A stretch of 18,090 bases of DNA from contig JADGJH010000475.1 of assembly GCA_027596945.1 (NCBI GenBank), positions 1-18,090 of the forward strand, given 5' to 3'. This document shows positions 1 to 9,155 of the stretch, piece by piece. The position numbers and the translations under genes are program-made. The notes beneath the pieces are model-generated. The model was not told the DNA's origin. It saw only the letters and a program-made list of their open reading frames with translations, and did no database searches. The stretch comes from Physocladia obscura (lineage: Eukaryota; Chytridiomycota; Chytridiomycetes; Chytridiales; Chytriomycetaceae). Numbering within the stretch: position 1 is the stretch's first letter; each line of letters begins with the position of its first letter.

Positions 1-1129
1 GTATAGAAAAATGAGACAAAAAAACAAATAAAAAATAAATAAAAACTCAAACTCAAACCTGCAAGCACTATTAACAAAAGGGACCATACTTGCAATATTC
101 GAAATTGTGTCTAAAGCCTTGACAAAAGCATCCAACTGCACAACACTGAAAAAATCCTTTGCCATATCACCATAGTCCGAAAGTGAACTCATAATCTCCA
201 TCCCCGACGAAATCTGTTCGCCAATTTTACTCGCCTTTTCAACAAACCCTGCCGAAATCTTGATCTAAGAACATCTGTTTTTTGGAATGGATAACTTGAA
301 GCGTTCGAATCGATTTTTCAACTGTTTCTAAATTTTCTGATAAAGCCATTATCGTTGTAACTTCGCCTTCATTTTTCGTGGTTGCAACAGGTTTCGATAA
401 ATCGAAAATGTAATTTCCAGGATCACTGGTTTCAACGATTTCGAAAAAATACTTTTTGGACTCGCTGAGGAATTTGTGGGACGAAAAAGAAGAGGAATTA
501 CTACGAAGGTCTTTGATTTTAAGTGATTTATTGATGATCCCATTCGCAATTACTCTTGCTCTCAGGGTCTAAAATTTCGTTAGCAATTTAGAAAATATTT
601 ATTGTTATTATTGCAATGGCAAGTGTTTACATTGGATAAGAGAGTCTCGATTTCAGCAACACGATTTTCATCATTAAGAGGAATAACAATTGTGCCAAAA
701 CTGTCTTGTATGTGAAATTCAAAGCAGACGGCAGGAGTGGCCAAGTGAATGCATCTCTGCGCAGACAAATTGTGCTGGGATCGCAATAATTGGCCAACGG
801 TGTGAGAATCTTCCAGCCAAAAGTTGAGATACTGATGGTTTCGAAATGATACCGCTCCAGTAAAATGGACTATGAACACAAAACAACCATCGATCACTTG
901 GTTGTATTGGTTGAAATCATTTTCTAATTCTTTTATGGATGCTTTGATCGCAAGACGGGTTTCGGAAACGGAGTATCTGATTGTTAATTGGGAGGAAACA
1001 ATTAACTTAAATCAAAACTCAAACGAAACGTTGAGGCCGAATAGCACCATACTCGACATTCAGAGATAAATTTTCTATCACAATCTCGTTGTCCAAACGA
1101 ACTGTAAATAACTGATCTCCTGCAAGCAT
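1..1129 (-). CDS. Unrecognised multi-exon gene, 5' portion, runs off left edge
   Basis: I do not recognise this protein. My model has exon 1 at 1129-1053 (ATG at 1129-1127, beginning MLAGDQLF), a 76-bp intron opening GTATGG, exon 2 at 976-631, a 62-bp intron (630-569, GTAAAC...TTTTAG), and exon 3 from 568. Exons 1 to 3 join in one frame for about 230 residues. Near 265-295 the frame must shift: either a 31-bp GT-AG intron (295-265), a missed splice, or an indel. Exon 4 (264-59) then reads open and ends at CAG|GTTTGAG, so the gene continues leftward. Exon 2 encodes a mixed Cys/His/hydrophobic stretch; exon 4 looks mostly helical (residues such as KIGEQISSGMEIM, YGDMAKDFF). No catalytic motif, signal peptide or clear membrane span is visible. 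It lies 157 bp downstream of the RPL3 stop on the same strand. Coding status is likely; function is unknown. Confidence 0.6.
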
Positions 1130-1226
1130 TCAAGATGGATTTCTTACTATATGTGCCGCCCTACACAATTTTGAGTAATTTTTCAAACTTGAACTTTCGA
1201 AATTAAATTACAACTCAGATCAAGCT

Positions 1227-1232
1227 TTTATT
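1227..1232 (-). terminator. Poly(A) signal of RPL3
   Basis: The minus strand reads AATAAA here, 55-60 bp after the RPL3 stop codon and about 100 bp before the start of the next minus-strand gene. Position and sequence fit the RPL3 polyadenylation signal. The rest of the spacer 1130-1286 shows nothing else. Confidence 0.6.
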
Positions 1233-1286
1233 CATCTGGCAGAAAGATAAATTTGGAAAAACAACTCCAAGAAAACAATAAACGAT

Positions 1287-2704
1287 TTAAAGATCCTTCT
1301 TGAGGGTTCCGTAAAAGGCCTTCTTCTCTTCGGCAGTCTGGAAGCGACCGTGACCAAACTTGGACGAAGTGTCGATGAACTTGAGCTGAACTTCTTCTAA
1401 AGCAGACCGTTTCGTGTGGGTGAGGAGAGACTTGCGTAGTGTGACAACTCTTTTCTTGACACCAACAGTGCATCCCTTGACCAAGATCCAGTCTTCGTTG
1501 ATGACACCATAATGAGGGAATCCACCGAGAGGGGTGATTGGCTTGGCAGTCAAGTCAAAGTCGGTTGAGCCGCCTGAAACAATCTCCTCCTTGGTACCAA
1601 TACGGTAGATTTTCTTGTTAACTTCAGTACGGTGGTGGTAACCATCCTGACCAGCACGCGGCACAGAGTACATGACGCGAGACGGGTGCCAAGCACCAAT
1701 ACAGGCAACCTTACGCAAACCCTTGTGAGTCTTACGCGGTAGCTTTTTAACACCCCAACGCGCAACTACACCAGTGAAACCATGACCTTTGGTCACACCA
1801 ATAACATCGATCATTTCGTTCTGCGTGAAGACCTGGTTGACAGAAACTGTCTTTTCGAAGTGGTTTTTGGCCCAGTCAACCTTGTCAGCAATAGAACCTC
1901 CGTTCAACTGGATTTCGAGCACATGAGCTTTCTTCTGGCTGATCTTGAGTAGGTTGACCTGGGTGTGCACGATGACGCGAACGACCTGGCAGTACTTCTT
2001 AATGCGGTCGAGCTGCTGCAGGATTGGCTTTGCGGCTTCTGAAGTATATTTCTTGGAGTACTTGGTGAAGGCCTTCTTCTTGGAGCGATACCAGTTCTTG
2101 TAGAAGCGACGTTTGACTTCGTCCGAGAGGTGTTCGGCCCAGACAGTGGTGAGAGAGCGCAGCCCACGTGGGGTTTCAACGTATCCAACAACACCGACAA
2201 CAACAACTGGTGGCGTCTCAAGCACAGTGACGGCTTCAACGACTTCCTTTTTGTGCATCTCTGAATGATTGGGAAAAAGATTAGTGATTGAGCAGCAAAA
2301 CGCCAGGCACACAATACGCTAAATACTCACTGGAGCCGGGACGATCAAGGTCGCGCACAATGTGGGTCATGCCGGCCTTGTAGCCGACAAAGGCGGCCAA
2401 GTGGACGGGTTTCGAGGCGTCGTCCTTCGGGTACGACTTGACGCGGCCGCGATGCGTGCGCGATCTTTTGCGGGGTAGAAATCCCAGGGATCCGTGGCGT
2501 GGATGCTCGAACTTGCGGTGAGACTATTGGATGTGCTGTTAATAATAACTACACCTGAATCATCCTAGTTCATCCAATAAATTCTGGACCAACACTAGAA
2601 AGGCTATTTCAATACTGCTACTTCTACTCTCACTAGAATTCTGTCAACAACCGATGGAAATTGTAATGGGGATGGCACTGCTGATGGAGTTGAGGAATTA
2701 CCAT
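1287..2704 (-). CDS. RPL3: 60S ribosomal protein L3 (uL3)
   Basis: Large-subunit ribosomal protein whose extensions reach towards the peptidyl-transferase centre. Exons: ATG alone at 2704-2702, then 2523-2331, then 2260-1287 (stop TAA). Joined, they encode 389 residues, the usual L3 length. The spliced N-terminus reads [16 protein letters not shown], the almost invariant eukaryotic L3 start, which is why I accept an intron of 178 bp (GTAATT...AATAG) immediately after the ATG. The second intron is 70 bp (GTGAGT...TTCAG), giving [15 protein letters not shown] across the join. Also visible are [16 protein letters not shown], the [11 protein letters not shown] segment holding the conserved His, the tip of the central loop ([10 protein letters not shown]; Tyr where yeast has Trp and human has Phe) and a C-terminus ending GTLKKDL, short as in fungi. 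GC content is higher than in its neighbours, as expected for a highly expressed gene. Confidence 0.97.
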
Positions 2705-3227
2705 TTTTGAATGTTCTGAATAAAATAAATTCAATCGAAATGCAATCATCGCAAATGACCCAAAATATTAAAATCTGTTCTTTATTTTTCAATTTAATTT
2801 ATTATTTTGACCGGGCTGGCTCCGTCACTGAGTATTCAGGATCAATATTTGGAAGATATGTTTCATGGAGTATAAATAATTTTAATACAAGTGCGTATAC
2901 AAAAAACTTCATTAACAAAAACTAAAACAAGCCTTTTAGAAACTACTGAAAAGGTTTTAAACAAGATACCAGACTTTCATGGTTCTGTCGGCATAAGCCT
3001 TAATTGATTGCATATTTTCGCTCTGTATTTACGGTGTTGTGGAAAATGTGGTGCACGATTTTCGATACTCTTCTCCAGAATTTCCATATCATCAGCAAAG
3101 CACGTTGCGATCCATTTGTGTTGCTGTAGTTGTCCCCACCATCAAATTGTTTTCCTTTTCGCCTTTCCAACAAAAATTTCAACGAACGAACGAACGAATA
3201 ACTGGGTCTAGCACAAACAAGGCAGCA
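2705..3227. other. Spacer between divergent RPL3 and HECT ligase genes
   Basis: This 523-bp stretch separates the divergent starts of RPL3 and the HECT gene and must hold both promoters. I see no confident TATA box, RNA gene or conserved ORF. An open frame in phase with the HECT start reaches back to an ATG at 3039, but its upstream part looks non-coding. A short tetranucleotide repeat (about four AACG units) lies near 3181-3198, shortly before the HECT start. Confidence 0.5.
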
Positions 3228-6181
3228 ATGCAGCAACAACCGCAACAACAACAGCAGCAACAGCAGCAAATACAGCAATTGGTAAACAACTGATCGTCTG
3301 AATGAAAGGCTGAAGCGAAGAAGAAGCGAATATCAGCGATTCAACTTCTGTTTACCACAATACTTTGTATCCAGACAACCGGTGCCTGCATGTGCTGCGA
3401 TAACTTGCTGCGTTTTCCGTCGTCCGTGGTCTGCTTTCGCTGCACTGTTTGCGATACAGGTTGGAAATCACTGTGTTTTGGTCAATCTCAATGCCAATCG
3501 CTCAAAACTCGAAAAATAGTCAACGATCTCAATCCCGTTGCCTCAAATCTATCGGGTATAAATAATATCATGCTGATTCCACAATTAAATTCGCCGTCAT
3601 CGAACTCTAACTTCGTATGAATTATTATATCTCAGCCACGCATGCTGAAATTCTGTCGCTCGCAAAAATAACGCAACTTGCTTCATCAAATGATCCAAAT
3701 TCTTTTGAAAAGGTAGTCCAAGATTCATTTATGCTGCATGGCACTCTGAATTTTTCGTTTTCCTCGTTACAAAAGGTACTTTGAACCCTGGACAATAATC
3801 TGATGACAAATTCGTTCTTCAAACTATCACGAATGCAAAATTCATCCGAATTTATCGAATATTTCGTTACCACTAAATTCAACGACTTGATTTAGGACTC
3901 GAAGCTTTCGCCAAGTAATTCGGGAATAATCTATTCGGATTTAGATGAATCTTATTCAATAATTATCAAATCGGTGTGCTTCTATTTTGAATACCTTTTT
4001 TTTCTATTAACTTTTGTTTGAGCTATTTATCGAGTTGAAAAAAAAAGACACCGAAACTTATTGGATCAATGATGCTTGCGATTGACAAACTTTTGCGACG
4101 TCCTGGCCGGTCAGCTAATTTCTAGAAATATTATAATGAATCTTATTTGATTTTTTGATTTTGCCTTTATTTTTAAAAAATTTTTTTTTTCAGGAGATTG
4201 CAATCACCGGAAGACATCCGATTTCTGCTTATTATCCTCGAAGTATAAAAATTTCATTAAAATTTTTCTTTTATTGAATTTCAAATTTAAAAAATTGTTC
4301 TTATTTTGCAAGAATCCGGTTCTTTCATTTCGTAATACGCAAATTGAAACAAGATTCCACCATGAAATCGTTTCTCGAATATTTGGGCTGTTGTCCTCAT
4401 TAAGTAATGAGCTGCATCATTACGTCGCTAATTGGTTTGCTACGTAAGTTTCACTTTTTTTCTCTTACTTGAAACATTGATTATTGCGATACAGTTTTTC
4501 AAAAGAACGGTTCGAAAAACGAGTAAATTTTGTGAACTCTTTCATAACATACCGGATTTCTCAAAAAGATGGCATGTTTGATCAATACATGAATGATTGG
4601 GGTGTAAAATCTGCTGCCCGTGTGATGGCTTTGCTATGTAATTATCAAACGTTCAATTGTCCTTTTTATCTTCACTAAATATTTAAACACAGTTGCTGCA
4701 AATTCACTGCGATCAGAAAAACTAATAATATCAAGCTTTTATAATACCATTATCGACTATGTCGATCTGATCAAGGATTACGTTAAATGGCAGGAGGAGC
4801 GATCAGGGTAAATTTTCGAATATTAATACCAACGAAATTCTGACTTGATTTAATATCAGAGCTTTTTCGTTTTGCCAATATCCATTCCTAGTTTCGCTCG
4901 GAGGAAAAATGCAAATAATGGAAACTGACGCAAAGCGGCAAATGACTGAAAGATTCAAGGAAGCTTTCTTCCGAACAGCAATTCAAGGTCTTATAACAGA
5001 CCCATTTCTTACTCTCCACATTCGTCGAAACCATCTCATCGCCGACAGCTTAAGCCAACTTCAATCGCGTAACATTGACGACCTAAAGAAAAAACTCCGC
5101 ATTGAATTTGGGGGTGAAGCCGGCGTCGACGCGGGCGGTCTCACCAAAGAATGGTTCCTCCTCCTTGTCCGCCACCTCTTCGACTCGCAATACGGAATGT
5201 TCACATTTGACGATGACAGCAATTTTTGCTGGATAAATCCTGCGAGTCTCGAAAATGTGGAAGAGTTCCGGCTTGTAGGGATCGTGATTGGTCTCGCGAT
5301 ATACAACAGCACGATCCTTGATGTGCAGTTCCCCGCGGCTATGTACAAGAAGCTGCTGGGGATGCCGGTGGGTTTAGATGATTTGAAGATGCTACATCCG
5401 GCACTGCACCGTGGGCTTGTACATCTGCTTGAGTTTGAGGAGGAGGATGTTGAAGATGTGTTTTGCCGCGATTTTGTTGCAGAGTATGAGGCGTTTGGGG
5501 AGAAAGTGCGCGTGCCGCTTGTCCCTGGCGGAGAACGAATTCCTGTAACGAATACTAATCGTGTGGAGTTTGTGGAACGATTTGTTGGGTGGATACTTGG
5601 AGACGGAGTTGCGAAGCAGTTTGAAGCTTTCCGCGAAGGATTTTATCATGTTTGTGGAGGAAATGCGTTGTCGCTGTTTCGGCCCGAGGAGATTGAAATG
5701 ATTGTGCAGGGAGGAACAGAGCTTGATACGTTTATTCTAGAATCGGTGGCTCAGTATGATGGGTAATTATGCGGTTTGCTTCAGTTTGTTTTCCGTTTGA
5801 TCAAAATTTTCGTTTTTTCAGGTTTAATGCTGATGATACCACAATTCAAGATTTCTGGTCAATTTTCGCATCATATTCTCCAGAAATGAAAAGAAAGCTT
5901 CTCATGTTCATTACAGGCACAGATCGTATACCGGCAACTGGCATTCAAAATATGGTTTTTAAAATTTCCGAGCTTGGTGACGATTCGGATCTGTTACCTA
6001 TTGCTCACACTTGTTTCAATCAAATATGCATTCCTAAGTATTCTTCGCGGGAGAAGCTTGAGGACAAGCTATACATGGCGATTAATTGGAGGTTATTCTT
6101 TTTTTTTAGTTTCTTTTTGAATAACTGATAATTTTTTTGCATTTACTGCCATTATGTAGCTCTGGGTTTCATTTAAAATAA
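3228..6181 (+). CDS. HUL4: Hul4/HECTD2-type HECT E3 ubiquitin ligase
   Basis: Transfers ubiquitin to substrates through a thioester on a HECT cysteine. My 13-exon model is 3228-3281, 3375-3459, 3520-3555, 3636-3775, 3896-3973, 4048-4109, 4194-4242, 4313-4443, 4495-4637, 4693-4807, 4860-5762, 5822-6091 and 6160-6181 (TAA); it stays in frame for 695 residues. Residues 1-18 are a Gln-rich tract. Residues 23-50 carry the Cys-pair motif CMCC...CFRCTVC followed by NDL, known from fungal Hul4 proteins. The middle has LLRRPGRRLQSPEDIRFLL and HHYVANWF, also typical of Hul4. The HECT domain fills about residues 330-695, with GVDAGGLTKEWF, FRLVGIVIGLAIYN and the catalytic Cys (about 663) in AHTCFNQIC; it ends SSGFHLK. 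Weak points are the start codon (an ATG at 3039 is in frame), the acceptor at 4047 after an A9 run, and the 120-bp intron 3776-3895. Confidence 0.93.
3231..3269 (+). repeat. CAG/CAA polyglutamine-coding repeat
   Basis: A run of mixed CAG and CAA codons, interrupted by one CCG, encodes the Gln-rich N-terminus of the HECT ligase. The mixture of CAG and CAA, rather than pure CAG, would limit slippage. Confidence 0.85.
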
Positions 6182-6287
6182 GCGACTGACTGTGCGTTTT
6201 TTTGTTTTGCCTGTTTTTTTTTTTTTTTTGGTTTTTTGTTTGTAATTATTTTTTTCGTTATTTTATTTGCGGGAGAAAAAGAAAAAA

Positions 6288-7735
6288 ATGCCAATAATAC
6301 TTGGGTTTGTTGACAGTGATAAGAATGGGCAATCGTTGGATGCACAAGAAATTAAAACTTGCGATGACATTCCGCATAAGGTACTTGGCTAACTTTGGTT
6401 ATCCGGTGCGTAAAATTTGCGACTAAACTTTTGAACGGGTAAGGTTGGCGGACGCCCCATTTGGCTACACAAGACAGACCCCTTAGATGCCGAAATTGTC
6501 ACTTGCGCAAAATGTCAGTCGATCATGTCATTGCTTATTCAGGTTCCGCCACAAATTATATCGATATGTCAACTAATCCAACAAATAAAAAAGCTTTATA
6601 CGCCCGATGACAATATTCCGGAAGCTTTCCATCGTATCGTATACCTATTTGCATGCAAAAATGGCTCTTGCAAAAGGTAGTTTCATATTTTATCGTATTC
6701 ATTTGGCAAACGTTTTTTGATACCAACCTTTATTCAAGCTTCAAGGTTTTCCGATCCCAACTTCCTGAATCAAACCAATTTTGGATCTCCAAATCAGATG
6801 CCAAACAAAATATGCTTGTACATTCACCGTATTTATGTGATATTTGTGGATTGAAAGGCTCGAAAATCTGTTCACGATGTAAATCGGCGTACTATTGCTC
6901 GAAGGAACATCAAATAATCGCATGGAAGCAAGGCGGTCATAAATCTGATTGCGGCGAAGTAATATCTGCCTCCGGTTCTGCATTAAATCAAGATGCTCGA
7001 AAAGCAGTTGAATTCACGGAATGGGAGATTGTCACTGAACCAGAGCCTACTGCGTCGATGATGACAAAGAATGACGGCGTAAATCAAACTAACTTGACTC
7101 ACGATGATAAGCAATTAGAGGAAGTAAATAAAAAACTGGAAGGGACTGGGATCCACATTTCATTTGAGGAACAGGAAGCTGATGACGATATTCGTGACGC
7201 ACCAGATACTGTGGTGGATGTTGATAATGCGTTTGTACGATTCCAAACGCGATTAGAAAGAGAACCGGAACAGATTTTGCGGTGGAATCGGAAAGAGGAT
7301 AGTCAATCTGACAAAATGGGTGATGATGATGATGACGATGACGAAGATACCTATGGCGAAAAAGAAAAAGTTCTTTGGGTTTCTGATTTAGATAAACCTA
7401 TAAATGTTGGAGTTTGCAAATATTGTTCAAAACCCCGTGTTTTCGAATTTCAGGCATGTTGTTTATTTTTTGCCAATACCAATTTCAACTTTTTCTAACA
7501 GGTTTTACCAACTCTTCTAAATTACTTATCAATTGATAATTTGTCAGCGAATGCATTTGACTTTGGAACATTAGTTATTTATGCATGTCCTGATCATTGC
7601 CAGCCTAAAGATTCCAAGTTTGGAAAAGATACTGTGTTTATGGAAGAGATTGTTCATAACCAAAACTTCAGTTCAATGGGATTGAATGACCGCATCAAGA
7701 AAATTTTTATTGATAAGCCAAATAAACATGAATAA
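6288..7735 (+). CDS. PDCD2: PDCD2 family protein with MYND zinc finger
   Basis: PDCD2 proteins are reported to act as dedicated chaperones for ribosomal protein uS5 in small-subunit assembly. Exons are 6288-6380, 6444-6542, 6594-6676, 6739-7453 and 7502-7735 (TAA), 407 residues. The N-terminus MPIILGFVD and the join KVGGRPIWL match the family, as do LYTPDDNIPEAFHRIVYLF and SFKVFRSQLP. The MYND finger occupies about residues 125-162 (CDIC...CSRC...YYC...HQ...W..GGH...C). A long acidic linker with seven consecutive Asp follows, then the C-terminal PDCD2_C region (CKYCSKPRVFEFQ, VLPTLLNYL). Intron 2 (51 bp) is in frame with no stop, and intron 4 (48 bp) begins GC, not GT. The gene starts 106 bp after the HECT stop and ends 66 bp before NUBP1 on the same strand. 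Confidence 0.95.
7454..7501 (+). other. GC-AG intron in PDCD2
   Basis: The donor reads CAG|GCATGT and the acceptor CTAACAG. The splice FEFQ|VLPTLLNYL restores a conserved PDCD2 motif in phase 0. The nearest GT, two bases downstream of the donor, would break the frame. GC-AG is the commonest non-canonical U2-type pair. Confidence 0.85.
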
Positions 7736-7736
7736 A
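7731..7736 (+). terminator. Poly(A) signal overlapping the PDCD2 stop codon
   Basis: AATAAA spans the TAA stop of PDCD2 at 7733-7735. A second AATAAA lies just upstream inside the coding sequence, around 7720. Cleavage 10-30 bp downstream would fall just before the NUBP1 start at 7802, leaving almost no 3' UTR. Confidence 0.5.
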
Positions 7737-7801
7737 ATAATGGCTTGAAAAGGTGACTTGGGTGGTTTCAAAATCCAAGTTGAATTTCAATTTTTGAGAA
7801 A

Positions 7802-9102
7802 ATGTCAACACTTGCAGCTCCCGAACCGGAACATTGCCCAGGCCCTGAATCGCAAACGGCAGGAAAAAGCGCGGCATGCGAAGGATGCCCTAATCAAAAC
7901 ATCTGCTCCACCGGCCCGAAGGGTCCAGATCCCGGTTTGTTTTTTATTACTCTGCTGTTTCAACAACCATCAACATTATTATCGCAACAATCTCAAATGA
8001 TGAATCATAGCTGTTGCTGCAATTGCTTCACGTTTGACGGGTGTAAAACATAAGATTCTCGTTCTCAGTGGCAAAGGGGGTGTTGGCAAATCAACTTTTT
8101 CGTCGAATCTTTCTCTGTTTCTGTCTCAAAATGATGATACACAGGTGCGCGCTTTATTCACATGATTCACAACTCATTTCGTTTGGATTTGAAATCTGAT
8201 CGAAAATCAAAAAAAAAAAAAAAAAATTAAGGTTGGGCTCCTGGATATCGACATTTGCGGGCCTTCGATCCCGAAAATGGTTGGATTAGAAGGTGAACAG
8301 ATTCGGCAAAGTAGTTCAGGATGGGCGCCAGTCTATGTTTCTGATAATCTTGCGGTTATGTCCATTGGGTTTCTAATGGCGAATCAAAACGATGCTGTTA
8401 TTTGGAAAGGGCCAAAAAAGAATGGTGAGTCTTCAATTATTTTTATTATTATTTTTTGAAACAACTTGTAAAAAAATTCACAGGAATGATCAAGCAATTT
8501 TTAAAGGATGTTGATTGGGGTGATTTGGATTTCCTGGTTGTGGACACTCCTCCGGGCACATCTGACGAACACTTGTCGATTGTGCAGTATCTGAAAGATG
8601 CGGGAATCACCGGAGCTGTTCTTATCACTACACCTCAAGAAGTCGCACTTCAAGATGTTCGAAGGGAGATTGACTTTTGCAGAAAAGTTGGCGTTCCAAT
8701 GATTGGTGTAGTTGAAAATATGTCGTCATTTGTGTGCCCAAAATGCACAAAGTCAAGTATTATTTTCCCTCCAACTAGTGGCGGGGGTCGTGCACTGGCT
8801 GTGGAGCAGAACATTCCATTCTTGGGATCGATTCCACTGGATCCTCGGATAGGTATAATTTAATTTATCTTTTCTTGTGATTAATTGAGTCAATTATGGT
8901 ATTATTTTTATGTTCGCGACCAGGTGTTTCTGGAGATTTTGGCGAGTCATTTGTTGATCGCTATCAGGATTCTCCAGCGTTTGCAGCATATGCACAAATC
9001 GTGGCATGTAAGTTGACTCCTTGCAATAATATATACACTAAATTTCACTCATAATTGGCAGCGATTATGGATTTTTGCAAGAAAAATCCTTCCACAGTTT
9101 GA
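7802..9102 (+). CDS. NUBP1: Cytosolic Fe-S cluster assembly factor NUBP1/Nbp35
   Basis: P-loop ATPase of the CIA pathway; with its Cfd1/NUBP2 partner it scaffolds [4Fe-4S] clusters for cytosolic and nuclear proteins. Exons are 7802-7934, 8011-8144, 8232-8424, 8484-8852, 8924-9007 and 9062-9102 (TGA), 317 residues against about 320 in human. The N-terminal ferredoxin-like motif C12-x13-C26-x2-C29-x5-C35 marks it as Nbp35 rather than Cfd1, which lacks it. Walker A is SGKGGVGKS (64-72). [36 protein letters not shown] and [14 protein letters not shown] follow in order. The CPKC bridging motif is at C238/C241. The 87-bp second intron contains a long A-run before its TTAAG acceptor. All catalytic and cluster residues are present, so the protein should work. 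Confidence 0.97.
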
Positions 9103-9123
9103 TTTCTTTTTCTGAAAATGATA

Positions 9124-9129
9124 AATAAA
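9124..9129 (+). terminator. Poly(A) signal of NUBP1
   Basis: AATAAA lies 22 bp after the NUBP1 stop and 27 bp before the ATG of RBM22. Stop-to-start distance between the two genes is only 53 bp, so the NUBP1 3' end and the RBM22 promoter/5' UTR must overlap. Confidence 0.5.
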
Positions 9130-9155
9130 AATATTCTTCCTGAAACCTTGTGAAG

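Noticed and set aside
1550..1765. Short ORFs overlapping RPL3 in other frames
   Set aside because: They are out-of-frame shadows of a highly conserved coding region.
2524..2560. Alternative RPL3 start MIQSHRK with a 31-bp intron
   Set aside because: It has a plausible TTAAC branch motif, but the ATG|GTAATT model gives the near-invariant MSHRKFEHP start exactly.
2524..2701. snoRNA hosted in the first intron of RPL3
   Set aside because: Ribosomal protein introns often host snoRNAs, but I could not find a paired C box (RTGATGA) and D box (CTGA), nor a convincing H/ACA layout.
3039..3227. N-terminal extension of the HECT ligase from the ATG at 3039
   Set aside because: The frame is open, but composition and the AACG repeat look non-coding, and the ATG at 3228 begins the Gln tract directly. 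It cannot be fully excluded.
3776..3790. In-frame TGA in the HECT gene read as tryptophan (altered genetic code)
   Set aside because: TGA clearly ends NUBP1, RBM22, TTC16 and the DUF7907-like gene, and all conserved Trp codons are TGG. An intron or decayed exon is simpler.
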